A program made the translations under genes and the position numbers. The notes beneath the pieces were generated by a model. The model searched no databases, had not been told where the DNA came from, and saw nothing but the letters and a program-made list of their open reading frames with translations. From contig BFEA01000356.1 of assembly GCA_003427395.1 (NCBI GenBank), positions 1,196,657 through 1,242,062 on the forward strand: 45,406 nucleotides of DNA, given 5' to 3'. Position 1 is the stretch's first letter. Each line of letters opens with the position of its first letter. Of the stretch, positions 31,253 to 41,156 are shown one piece after another. The stretch comes from Chara braunii. Lineage: Eukaryota; Streptophyta; Charophyceae; Charales; Characeae.

Positions 31253-32566
31253 TTAAGATCAGAGATCTTGACGGCCAAATTTATTAGCACCACTAGTGCA
31301 AGCACTAGTGAGAGCAAGTGGGAGGGCTAAAATAAAAATAAAAAGAAAGAGAACAGGTAATGGGAGGCATGGGAGCAATCCGAGAAATAATGGATTGCCC
31401 TCCCCCAAGAAAATGGGGCAAACGGAGTCAACATGAGAAAAACAGGCCCCCGAAAAAAATCGGTGCAAGGGGGCCTACCATTTGGGAGAGAGGAGGGCTA
31501 ACGGTGGCTCCCAAGGGTATGGAAGGGCCACAACTACAGTCTGAAAAATAACAGGCTGGCCCTTGAGTGTAGGAAGGGCCAAAACTAAGAGGAAGAGGAA
31601 AGAAAAGGGCCTTAACGGCTAGTTGACACTTGGCAAGCAAAAAAAAAAAAAAAAAAAAANNNNNNNNNNNNNNNNNNNNNNNNNNNNNNNNNNNNNNNNN
31701 NNNNNNNNNNNNNNNNNNNNNNNNNNNNNNNNNAAAAAAAAAAAAAAAAAAAAAAAAAAAGTGGGAGAATGAGACAAGGAGAGTGAGAGGGAGTGAGTGA
31801 GTTTGCTGTTAGTAAGGACTGCAGCAAGTAGGGACTGCCAAGTCCCAATTGTCCAAGAAAGGAGGAAAAAGAAAAAAAAAATAAAAAAATTGAGAAAAAG
31901 ACCTTAAAGGCTAGTTGACACTTGACATGCACAAATAAAAAGAAAAGAAAAAGAAAAAGGAGGTGAGGGAGAATGAGTGAGTTGGTCGTCAATTGGGACT
32001 GCAACAAGTAGGGACTGCCAAGTCCCAACTGTCCACAAGTGGTGGAAAAGAAAAGAAAAAGAAAAGAAAAAGAAAAAGTAAAAGGGGGAAAGTCAAAAGG
32101 GCACTAATGGACAAAAACGGTCACCTAAGGGAAGGATTTTGGACCAGATTCACTTGGGCAATGTGGCGGTTACAAAGGGGCATGGTTTTCTTTGATTTAT
32201 GCTGAGAAAATTAAAGAAAAACAAGGCCTCATGCAACCGAAAAATAACGGATTGCATGGGGAGGCCAAAATCAAGTTCTAAGTGCTCCGGGGGCCGAAAT
32301 GGAGGCCGGATGCACTTGGGACTTGGCCGTTTTGTTTTTCTTTGGTTAGGGGTCAGTTGTGGGGTACTAGAACAATGAAAATAGCCCCTATTGCAGTCCG
32401 AGTTGCAACGGACTGCATAAGAAGGGGCTCCGGGAGTCAAAAGTGAGCCAAGAGGCCTTTGGAAAATTAACGGTTTATTTTCCTTGGGCTTGGGGCATGA
32501 CGCGGGGCTATGGGACTAGAAAAATGGGGATCGACGCAGTCCGAGAAATAACGGGCTGCATGCGAA
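31253..32566. repeat. Hairpin cluster (right LTR)
   Basis: Counterparts of the left-LTR hairpins are present at about 31253-31275 (AAGATC-AGA-GATCTT core), 31289-31310 (CACTAGTGC-AA-GCACTAGTG), 31443-31475, 31535-31560 (CAGTCTG-AAAAATAA-CAGGCTG), 32230-32262, 32393-32418 and 32537-32562. Confidence 0.8.
31660..31733. other. Assembly gap (74 N) flanked by A runs
   Basis: The left LTR has a (GAAAAA)n tract at this place. The pure A runs on both sides of the gap are therefore doubtful sequence. Confidence 0.98.
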
Positions 32567-34209
32567 TGCCCGGACCAAGGGAAAATGGGTCGCGGCACGC
32601 CAAAAAACGCTAGAAAATGGCGCCGCGGCGCTAAGGGGAAAGTGACGGTAAAACGGCAACGGCACGGTGGGGGCCCGCGGCTGGAAAAACATTGACGGCA
32701 CAAGGGACACATGAAGAAAATTATAAAACGGGACTGCCAGGGACTTGGGAAGTCCCAAATAAAAATTGGACGTGGACCGGGATGACGCAGGGGGCCAAAG
32801 GGGGCCAATAAAAATTGTTGAAAATTGGGCCTTGTCGACGGCGCTGCCAGCGGAACGATAAATTGGGACTAGCGTGGGAAGCAGCGGGTACTTGAGGTGT
32901 TCCAAAGAGGAGACCACTAGAAAAGATGTGGAGCGGCCGAAGAAAATAAACTTCGCTGTCGCGTTCAAGGATCTCGATGGTAGAAGTTACAGGCACCACT
33001 AGTGCCAACACTAGTGGGGCTCAAACAGGTGAAAATGGGAGTAAGGAGCAATAAAAAATTAAGGGGAGGCTTGCCCAACTGTCCGGGGTATTTCGGACTA
33101 GCCGGGCGTGAGGAAATAGGAGCCCAATGGGCTATAAGCAAGAAACAGGCTAGCCAAGAAAAATCGGAGCCAAAGGGGCTCAAAACAGAGGCTAGCGGGT
33201 GTGAAATGAGCCCCCTTGGGGCATGGGCATGAAAAATTGGTAGGTCAGGGTGTAACGGCCAACAACCGGTCATGAACCTGCTATAATAAAGACTCTAAGG
33301 TCTAGAAAGAGAATGCACAGCAAATTGACACATGTCACAACAAAAATAAAAGAAAAATAAAAGAAAATGGGGAGAAAAATGAGAAAAAATTACGAAAAAT
33401 GAGAGAAATGGGTGGAGGAGAGCATGCCGGCCCATTGGGATGGCTGCAGTAGGGACTGCCAGGTCCCAATGATGACCTCACTCCTCCTAGATTCAAGGAG
33501 TGCAGGCCAGATTGCAGAGATATAACCCTCAACAGAATCTGAAATTTGAGGGCAAAAATGAAAGAAAAAGCAAGGGGAGAAATTTCGGTTTTCTTTTGAC
33601 CGTGGATCTGAAAGCAGATCTTGTGTAGGAGAGGAAATAGCCGTTTCTTGTGGGTCAGCACAAAATGGCTAGATCCGGAATGAGGTGGCAGCCCAAAATG
33701 GAAAGAAACAAAAGAGGGAAAAAAACGAATCAGTGCATTTGACCCAAAAAGAGAGCCAGATGCACAAAAAATTGAAAAATTGAACTTAGGGGCTCAAAAT
33801 TGAAGCATGGGCTACTAGGGGTGGCACAGATTATTGTTGGTCATGGATCTCAGCCAGATCCAAGGCTGAAAAGGTGCCGCCACTTAGAAAAATGGTCCGG
33901 CCTACCCAAAGGAGGCCGAAACCTGAAAAAATCGAAAAAAAGGCCCGTTAGGCCTTTTTCCTTTAAGTAAAATTGCCCCTTGGGCATTAGGACCAAAGGG
34001 GACAGCCTTTGTGAAGTGAAAAAGAGGTCGGGGTAGGCCAAGGGGCAATCTGAGTTGGTACCAGCCACTCGGACTGCATGAACCTGACCAAAAAGAGGCC
34101 CACGTACCTCCGGAGAGGCCTAGAAGTGAAAATTGGTCTCGGGGGTACCTCGGTTCACCTTGGGGCACTTGGGAGGTCCCAAGGGCTAGACGGACTGTTG
34201 TTTCCAGAC

Positions 34210-34216
34210 TATATAA
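34210..34216 (+). promoter_or_regulatory. TATA box of the right LTR
   Basis: TATATAA in CAGACTATATAAGCTAGGG is the counterpart of the left-LTR box and sits in a well-conserved stretch. Confidence 0.5.
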
Positions 34217-34622
34217 GCTAGGGAATCGGTCCGCCACTCTCACACTTGCATGAGGAGTGCCCATGCTGCCCAAATGAGCCCGTGGGAGCTCTAGAGGCAA
34301 TTTGAGAGTAGTGAGGGAAACCCCTGCCAGTCCGGAGGTTTAGAAGTGATTATGAGCTAGTTGGGGAGGCTCTACAAGCTAGACGTAGTGAAGGAGGTAG
34401 TCCGCCATAGCCCGAGGCAAGAAGAGAAGAAGGAAAGACTGAGAGGAATCCCGCTAACCTTCCTAGAGGGGAGGACTCCCTAGTCTTAGTGATAGGAGCC
34501 TGTGGGTACTCGAAGGAGGTAAGATAGGGGGAAGGAAAGGCTTGAAGAGGGAGGTAGCCATAGCCAAAAAAAAGGAAGCTTCGGCAAGAAGGAGGCATCC
34601 AAGGGGGTGAGTGAAAAAGTGT

Positions 34623-34790
34623 CTTCCTCCTCCTTCTTCTTCTTCTTCTTCTTCTTCTTCTTCTTCTTCTTCTTCTTTCCCTCCTTCTTCTTCCTCTTCT
34701 TCCTCTTCTCCCCCCCTTTTCTTCTTCTTCTCCTTCCCCTCCATCTCCCTCCCTCTCCCCCCCTACTATCTCCTCTTCTTCCTACGCCTT
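34623..34790. repeat. (TTC)n pyrimidine tract (right LTR)
   Basis: A nearly pure TTC run of about 50 bp followed by mixed TCC/TTC sequence, counterpart of 9392-9600. Confidence 0.9.
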
Positions 34791-34798
34791 CCCCTTGT

Positions 34799-36550
34799 GT
34801 TGTTGAGCTAAGTCTTTGTTTTTTTCTCTCCTACTCATTTCTCTACTTGGTTGCAAATCGAACTCATATCTTGATGATATGTAAAGTTTGAGTGTTGATT
34901 CATGCCTGTTTTGTCCATTCTAGCCTCTCCTTGTTAATTGCAATCCTTTCCCTTGTGTTGTTTAGCTAAATCTTTGTCTTCTTCTCTCCTAATCTCTCTC
35001 TCCTACTCATTTCTCCACTTGGTTGCAAATCGCAACTCATATCTGGATGATGTGTAGTGTTTGAGTGTTGACTCATGCTTGTTTTTTCCATTCTAGCCTC
35101 TCCTTGTAAATCGCAATCCCTCCCCTTGTGTTGTTGAGCTAAATCTTTGTATTTTTCCCTCTCAATCTCTCTCTCCTACTCATTTTTTCACTTAGTTGCA
35201 AATCGCAACTCATATCTTGATGATGTGTACTGTTTGAGTGTTGATTCATGCTTGTTTTGTCCATTCCAGCCTCTCCTTGTGAATCGCAATCCTTCCCCTT
35301 GTCTTGTTGAGTTAAATTTTTGTCTTTTTCTCTCCTAATATCTCTCTCCTACTCATTTCTCCACTTGGTTGCAAATCGCAACTCATATCTTGATGATGTG
35401 TAGTGTTTGAGTGTTGGTTCATGCTTGTTTTATCCATTCTAGCCTCTCCTTATGAATCGCAATCCTTCCCCGTATGTTGTTGAGCTAAATTTTTGTCTTT
35501 TTTTCTCCTAATCTCTCTCTTTTACTCATTTCTTCACTTGGTTGCAAATCGCAACTCATATCTTGATAATGTGTAGTGTTTAAGTGTTGATTCATGCTTG
35601 TTTTGTCCATTCTAGCCTCTCCTTGTGAATCGCAATCCTTCCGCTTGTGTTGTTGAGCTAAAGCCTTGTTTTTTCTCTCCTACTCTCTCTGTCCTACTCA
35701 TTTCTCCACTTGGTTGCAAATCGCAACTCATATCTTGATGATATGTAGTGTTTGAGTGTTGATTCATGCTTGTTCTGTCCATTGTAGCCTCTCCTTGTGA
35801 ATCGCAATCCTTCCCCTTGTGTTGTTGAGCTAAATCTTTGTCTTTTTCTCTCTTGATCTCTCTCTCCTACTCATTTCTCCACTTAGTTGCAAATTGCAAC
35901 TCATATCTTGATGATGTGTATTGTTTGAGTGTTGATTCATGCTTGTTTTGTCAATTCTAATGTCTCCTTGTGAATCGCAATCCTTCCCCTTGTGTTGTCG
36001 AGCTAAATCCTTGTCTTTTTTTCTCTTACTCTCTCTCTCCTACTCATTTCTCCACTTGGTTGCAAATCGCAACTCATATCTTGATGATATGTAGTGTTTG
36101 AGTTTTGATTTATGCTTGTTTTGTCCATTCTAACCTCTCCTTGTGAATCGCAATCCTTCCCCTTGTGTTGTTGAGCTAAATTTTTGTTTTTTTTCTCTCT
36201 TAATCTCTCTCTCCTACTCATTTCTCCACTTGGTTGCAAATCGCAACTCATATCTTGATGATGTGTAGTGTTTGAGTATTGATTCATGCTTGTTTTGTCC
36301 ATTCTAGCCTCTCTTTGTGAATTGCAATCCTTCCCCTTGTGTTGTTGAGCTAAGTCTTTGTCTTCTTCTCTCCTAATCTCTCTCTCCTACTCATTTCTCT
36401 ACTTGGTTGGAAATCGCAACTCATATCTTGATGATGTGTAGTGTTTGACTGTTGATTCATGTTTGTTTTATCCTTTCGAGCATCACTGTGACTGTGTGAA
36501 ACGCAATCTATCTCCTTGGGTTGATGAACCCAATCCTAGTTTTTCTCACT
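34799..36550. repeat. 173-bp satellite array, about 10 units (right LTR)
   Basis: The landmark GTTGTTGAGC recurs at 34799, 34957, 35130, 35303, 35476, 35649, 35821, 35993, 36167 and 36341, with a decayed unit at about 36520. The first unit is 15 bp short. The last is strongly diverged, as is common at array edges. Confidence 0.97.
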
Positions 36551-36640
36551 CATAATCTCTCTCTCCTACTCAAATTTTTATTTGGTTGAAAAGCGTAGCC
36601 CTTGGGTTGATCTGTACAGGGAATAGGGGGGTGTAGATGG

Positions 36641-37007
36641 CTTCCAAACTTGTCATTTGGCTGTTCTAAGTGCTTGGGTGGGTTGTGATTCCTCCCATGA
36701 TACTTCGCTGATGTTTCCCCTGGGTAGACTTCTGTTGGCATTGTCATTTTGTTGTTCTAAGTGCTTGGGTGGGCAGCGATTCATCCCATGATACTTCGAT
36801 GATCTTTCCCCTGGGTAGATTGTTGTTGGCATTGTCAATTTACTGTTCTAAGTGCTTGGGTGGGCTGCGATAAATCCCATAATATTTCACTTATCTTTCC
36901 TCTCGGTAGATTGTTGTTGGCATTGTCAATTTGATGTTTTAGGTGTTTGGGTGGGCTGCGATTCATCCCATGATACTTTGCTGATCTTTCCCCTGGGTAG
37001 ATTGTTG
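36641..37007. repeat. 91-bp tandem repeat, about four units
   Basis: The landmark AAGTGCTTGGG recurs at 36668, 36759, 36850 and (diverged) 36941. Units contain TGCGATTCATCCCATGATAC and TTTCCCCTGGGTAGATTGTT. It has no counterpart in the left LTR. It ends abruptly at the truncated LTR of the nested element. Confidence 0.95.
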
Positions 37008-37641
37008 TTGTCCAACTAGTATCAAGTATCCAATATGAAGAAAAAGAAGAAGTCTGAAGAAGAAGAAGAAGAAATCTTAAGAAGAAGAAGAATAAATTTG
37101 AAGAAGAAGAAGAAGAAATTTGAGGAAGAAGAAGAAGAAGACAGTCGAGGAGGAGAGGAAGAGAGAGGGGACTCGCGACGGGAGGGAGGAGAGGACCCCC
37201 GGCTCCCAGTACCTCAGGCGGCTATGGCCGCCAATATGCTCAGTCCCGCTGCTGCTGCTCCGCTCGCTGCCGCTGCTGCTCCTCGCACTCCTGCGCTAAG
37301 AATAGCGCTAGCGCTCTAGCGCTAACCATAATGCACCGCATAGACTGTCTGTGGTTCGATGGCCGGAGTGAGGCCGGACCGGTACCTTTGTACCGGTGGG
37401 CAGAGGCCGGCCTCTATGCTGCGAGGCCTGGCCGTGCCCTGAACCGTCCAGATGGACGGTTCAGCCCCAACTGGCGGGCGGCAGCCTCAAGAGCGCCGCC
37501 AGGCCCAAACGGTAATGTCGTTTGGGCCTGCCCGTCGGGTCTGGTCCAAGATGAGGCCTTTACGGCCTGTAGTCCCCAAGGTCGGGCCTTTAGGCCCTAA
37601 TGTGTCCCTCTGGCCCTAAGTGTGGCGTCGAAGATGTAACA
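37008..37641 (-). repeat. 3' LTR of the nested element, truncated
   Basis: It matches 44249-44888 and ends on the inside with TGTAACA (inverse of the LTR terminal TGTTACA). About 464 bp that correspond to 43785-44248 are missing, so its outer end is lost. It lacks a 21-bp hairpin segment present in the other LTR, so the LTRs have diverged. It contains a GAA microsatellite at 37031-37140. Confidence 0.9.
37378..37597. repeat. String of hairpins in the nested element LTR
   Basis: In order these are ACCGGTAC-CTTT-GTACCGGT (37378-37397), the palindrome AGAGGCCGGCCTCT (37402-37415), GAACCGTCC-AGAT-GGACGGTTC (37441-37462), an imperfect CTGGCGG/CCGCCAG (37471-37502), a 12-bp stem at 37500-37530 (CAGGCCCAAACG with CGTTTGGGCCTG), AGGCC-TTTAC-GGCCT (37554-37568) and GGGCC-TTTA-GGCCC (37584-37597). 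The other LTR keeps most of them at 44604-44828. Confidence 0.9.
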
Positions 37642-37655
37642 CACTCCCCCTCTTA
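37642..37655 (-). promoter_or_regulatory. Polypurine tract of the nested element
   Basis: On the minus strand TAAGAGGGGGAGTG is immediately followed by the LTR start TGTTACATC. Confidence 0.85.
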
Positions 37656-37665
37656 AAAGACCGAG

Positions 37666-38796
37666 CTACTTGTGAGGGCGAAGTTGTTTGTCCGATACCG
37701 GGATGGGTCGGGTGGGACGAGCTGCTTCCTTGGCAAGGCATCGCTTCTCATAGTAGGCGAAGATAAGGGGTGCAGAAGTCTGCAAGTCTGCACTAGAGAT
37801 CCACCGAGTGTCGTCAGGCGCGCATTGCTTGAATGTGACTTTGTACTGCATTGGCTTGTTGCCATACTTGCGGTGCATGATGACTCGGTCTACTTCCTGA
37901 TGTCCGTCCATAGAAGGCGGATCCTGTGATCGACGACCGGGAAACTCGTTGGCGGAAGGTAGCGTGTAGATGGCCAGCTTCGATGCGTGGAAGACCCGGT
38001 GCACTGGAAGGTGCGGAAGAATGTTGACCACAAAGGAAGGACCTGCGGGGTCGTCTCCAACGGTAGAAGTGACTTCCCATGGTCCGAACCATTTCGGAAG
38101 GAGTTTGCGCGAAACGTCCTGCTCGAGCGCAAATTCCTCGGAGAGGACCCAAACAAGGTCTCCCTCGTGGAAAGGACATGGAAGTCGACGTCGGTTAGCT
38201 TGTTGTTGCATGCGGATTTGAGCCTTTTGCGTATTCGCGTGGGCTTTGATCAGCAAGTCCCGGTACTTCCGAACAATAGTGGGAGAGCAAGGGACGTCTA
38301 TGTCGGCAGCTTGTGGCAAAAGGAGATCAACAAAGATTCGTGCTTTCTCTCCACCATGATGTAGCTCGAATGGTGTGACGCAGATCACCGGGTGCACCGA
38401 AGTGTTATAGGCGAACTCGATGTCGGGAAGCCGGTCAACCCAATCTTTCTGGTCGGGACGGATGAGTGTACGCAACATCATCTGAGGGGTCTGGTGCGCT
38501 CGCTCCGTCTGGCCATCCGTTTGCGGATGTCGAGCCGAGCTCGGTTTCATTGTCATATCGGACTCAGCCATGAGGGAAGTCCAAAAGGCCGACATGAAGC
38601 GAGTATCTCGGTTGCTCACTATGTCTTCCAGAACACCCTGGTTGGTAATCCAACCGGTGTGCAAGAGTCGTGCGAGCTCCAACGCTGCAGCATGATACTT
38701 GCAAGGAAGAAAGCGAGCGTACTTGCTCAAACGGTCAACAACTGTGAGAATGCCGTCATGGCCATTTCGGCGTGACAAAATGACCCAAGTACTCAA
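37666..38796 (-). pseudogene. int: Integrase with chromodomain (nested element), N-terminal part deleted
   Basis: After about 13 out-of-family residues the frame gives the integrase core GHDGILTVVDRLSKYARF (first Asp). The second block is VSNRDTRF, with Asn62 where the family has the second catalytic Asp (codon 38613-38611). The third is HPQTDGQTERAHQ (Glu), with the normal 35-residue spacing. The SH3-like tail follows (FHEGDLVWVLSEEFALEQD... LLPKWFGPWEV). A chromodomain-like end (VDRVIMHRKYGNKPMQYKVTFKQC... TRWISSADL) is characteristic of chromoviruses, where it guides insertion to modified chromatin. The HHCC zinc finger and all of RNase H are absent, because the core is joined directly to an RT remnant. 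The frame from the core onward is open for over 360 codons, but the enzyme should be inactive. Confidence 0.9.
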
Positions 38797-38947
38797 GCTC
38801 CTGCTTGGCGAACTCGCACTTGTCGAGATTCGCTTTGTGCTTGGCTAGTCGCAAACGATCCAAAACAGCGCGAAGGTGTACGATGTGCTCGTCCAACTGA
38901 TCTCCACTCTTCGGATTCTGCATCACATAATCAATCCTGCTAACCAT
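38762..38947 (-). pseudogene. pol: RT thumb remnant fused to integrase by an internal deletion
   Basis: HLRAVLDRLRLAKHKANLDK followed by CEFAKQELEYLGHFVTP is the region just after the RT active site in Ty3/gypsy elements. Right after LGHFVTP (about 38766) the sequence becomes the integrase core in another frame. The rest of the RT connection, RNase H and the zinc finger have been deleted. Confidence 0.85.
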
Positions 38948-38948
38948 T

Positions 38949-39227
38949 GTAACTGTAAATGATCAGTGTAGGTTGATATCATAGTACAAAATGTGAATTG
39001 ACTCTGTTTTTTGTTCGGACTCTTCACGTATAGTCTCTGAGGATCCTACACAGACATATGTTGGTTTCCTGCGGATTATCCATTGTATATTGAAATTCAT
39101 TCAATAAATAGGTTAGGACTTTCCCGCATATAGTGAAGTAATAAGGTCAGAGATTACTCGTCTGACACGACAATGAGTTTACCACTTTCATCGGCGAACA
39201 ACCGAACCCTTGGAACCTCGACCTTCC
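38949..39227. other. AT-rich insertion of about 280 bp inside the RT
   Basis: RT homology stops near 39255 and resumes near 38947. The unrelated, A+T-richer DNA between is flanked by ACCATT at 38943-38948 and 39228-39233, a possible 6-bp target duplication. No terminal inverted repeats are obvious. A small nonautonomous element or filler DNA are both possible. Confidence 0.5.
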
Positions 39228-39254
39228 ACCATTACTGATGGGGTAAGACCGTCC

Positions 39255-40922
39255 TACTATACACCAAGATGCCGTCGAGGTAGATGATGATACTGCGATT
39301 GAGCAAGTCGCGAAACTCAGTCGTCATAGCTGCTTGGAAAGTCGCGGGGGCATTGGTGAGGCCAAATGACATGACAACCCACTCAAAATGCCCGTACCGC
39401 GTCTTGAACGCGGTCTTGTACTGATCTTGAGCTGGATTTCAATCTGGTGGTAACCCGACTTCAAGTCCAACTTCGAGACGTACGTCGCGCCGCCTAACCG
39501 CTCAAGGAGATCATCGATCCGAGGAAGAGGGCCGGCGTTCATTACGGTTTGTGCGTTAAGTTCTTGATAATCGATGCATAACCGTAGATTTTTGTTCTTC
39601 CTCCGGACGAAGAGAGCAGGTGCACCGTATGGCGAGCAACTAGGACGAATCCAGCCCTTGTCGAGAAGNTCATCGAGTTGTGCGCGAAGCACCTCGAGTT
39701 CCTCTTCGCTCATGCGGTAGATACATCCACGCGGAGGGACGGCGCCAGCCTCGAGAGTGATCCCGTGACGTATGGGCCGATCCGGAACCGTTCCGGTGGG
39801 AGCCTCGAAGACGTCTCTATACTCGTCCAAGAGGTGAGAAATTCGTGGGTCCAGCGGTGACGCGGTTGGTCCGTCCGGCGAGGGGAGAGCATGCAAGAAT
39901 ACAAGGTCCATCTCCTCGACGTCATTCCGAGCTATGGCGTCGCGAATTCTTGCAACGGAAACCACGTAACAAGCAATCGAAGTGTGAGGGGTCGCGACCG
40001 TGCATGGGACTAACACTCCGTTCCGATCACGGATGTGAACGGTTCGGTCATGAAAGTTCACCGGATGATCGGCGCTACGCAACCAAGACATGCCTAGAAT
40101 CATGTCGAACTTGGTGTCGAGGATGTCAAAAGACACCGGCTCGCACGCAACTGGCGCAAAGTATACCGGAACGTCGTCGACGCATCGGTCAATTGACTTT
40201 TGCGTGTGGTCGTCCATGAGTGTAACTTGCGTAGGTTGCATCTTCCTTCGAACGTGCGGGCCAAGACCTGCGCGGGCCATAAAGGCTTGGCTCATAAAGT
40301 TGCGAGATGCTCCGCAATCAATCAAGGCACTACAGGTTGCCTTTCCGATTTGAATGCGGATATAGAGCAAAGGAGTGCCGGTTTCGACGTACCTTTGGGT
40401 GGCGTGCTCGCGGTCAATCTTCGCAAGATAGGAGCGGAGATCGACAACCGCTACTCCGTCATCCGTCAACGGAGCTGGTACTGTGGTGTGCAAATAGGAG
40501 CGTAGATTTGCCATCAAGGCATTGCAATGCGGCCTTGGCAAGGTTCTGGTTGAGGGTAGAGGCATCCAAGCGAAGTCCTCTCTCGTGAACAGGTCAAGCT
40601 CCTCAAGTCTTGACCACGCCGTTGAGTCCTCAGAAATCAGTGGCGAACTGACCGGATCACTTGCCGACGGTGTACAGGTTGCGCATACGCAATCTAAGTG
40701 CACGTGGCTCGATTGGTCTAGTGGTGGTACCAGCTGGGCGGCATAATCCTCATACGTAGCACGAGAATCAGCAACTAACGCATGCTCCCCGGTAGTGATA
40801 TCGATTGCTAGCAAGGCAACTGGGTCCGGCGGAGTGAGGAGAGACATCGCCCCTCTCCTTGCGTAACTCAGTTTCCCGAGTTTGTTGGACGGGGTACATG
40901 TGCCTTGCCCTTTTCGGGGCAT
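39255..40922 (-). pseudogene. pol: Protease and N-terminal RT of the nested element
   Basis: The frame from 40922 gives a linker and then retropepsin. Its catalytic segment is ALIDCGASRNFM (Asp202; D-C-G instead of D-S/T-G) and its second block FDMILGMSWL. RT blocks follow: [51 protein letters not shown] and [15 protein letters not shown] one-base shift near 39430 moves the RT to another frame, where it continues [32 protein letters not shown] and the active site YLDG (Gly codon 39273-39271) in place of YLDD. It then ends at the insertion. One N lies at 39669. The protein would be dead on at least three counts. Confidence 0.9.
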
Positions 40923-41071
40923 TGTGCGGTCAAATGAGTGACCCCACGAAGGTCATAGATTTTCTTGGTTATCTTGTATGTCGTCCACGGCTGCTGTCCA
41001 GTTCCCATCGATGTCGTCTCTTGTGTCGCCTTGTTCTTCCGAACTCTCTTGGGACGCTTCAGCAGGAGCAC
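40868..41071 (-). pseudogene. Degenerate zinc-knuckle segment of the nested element gag
   Basis: Between gag and protease another frame contains YDLRGVTHLTAQCPEKG. It has the spacing of a CCHC knuckle, but the first two cysteines are Tyr and Arg. Frame breaks on both sides separate it from gag and pol. Confidence 0.5.
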
Positions 41072-41156
41072 TGTTACAATTCTTCCATCACTTGAGGATG
41101 CTTGCAGCGTGGAGATCGATTGTTTCTTCCGAAATCACGGCATTGTTATGCGCTGG

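Larger units (their letters stand above)
30265..37007 (+). mobile_element. Right (3') LTR of the giant element, first segment
   Basis: This segment is collinear with the left LTR from its TGTCGGGACC start through the 51-bp array, hairpin cluster, TATA box, TTC tract and 173-bp satellite. Differences include a 74-base assembly gap, about 55 extra bases near 33985-34040, and extra satellite and 91-bp repeats at the end. It is interrupted by the nested element and resumes at 44889 with the 53-bp minisatellite. The LTR pair differs visibly, so insertion is not recent. Confidence 0.78.

Noticed and set aside
31638-31760. Long poly-A runs as an integrated retrogene tail
   Set aside because: They flank an assembly gap, and the other LTR has a GAAAAA microsatellite at this place.
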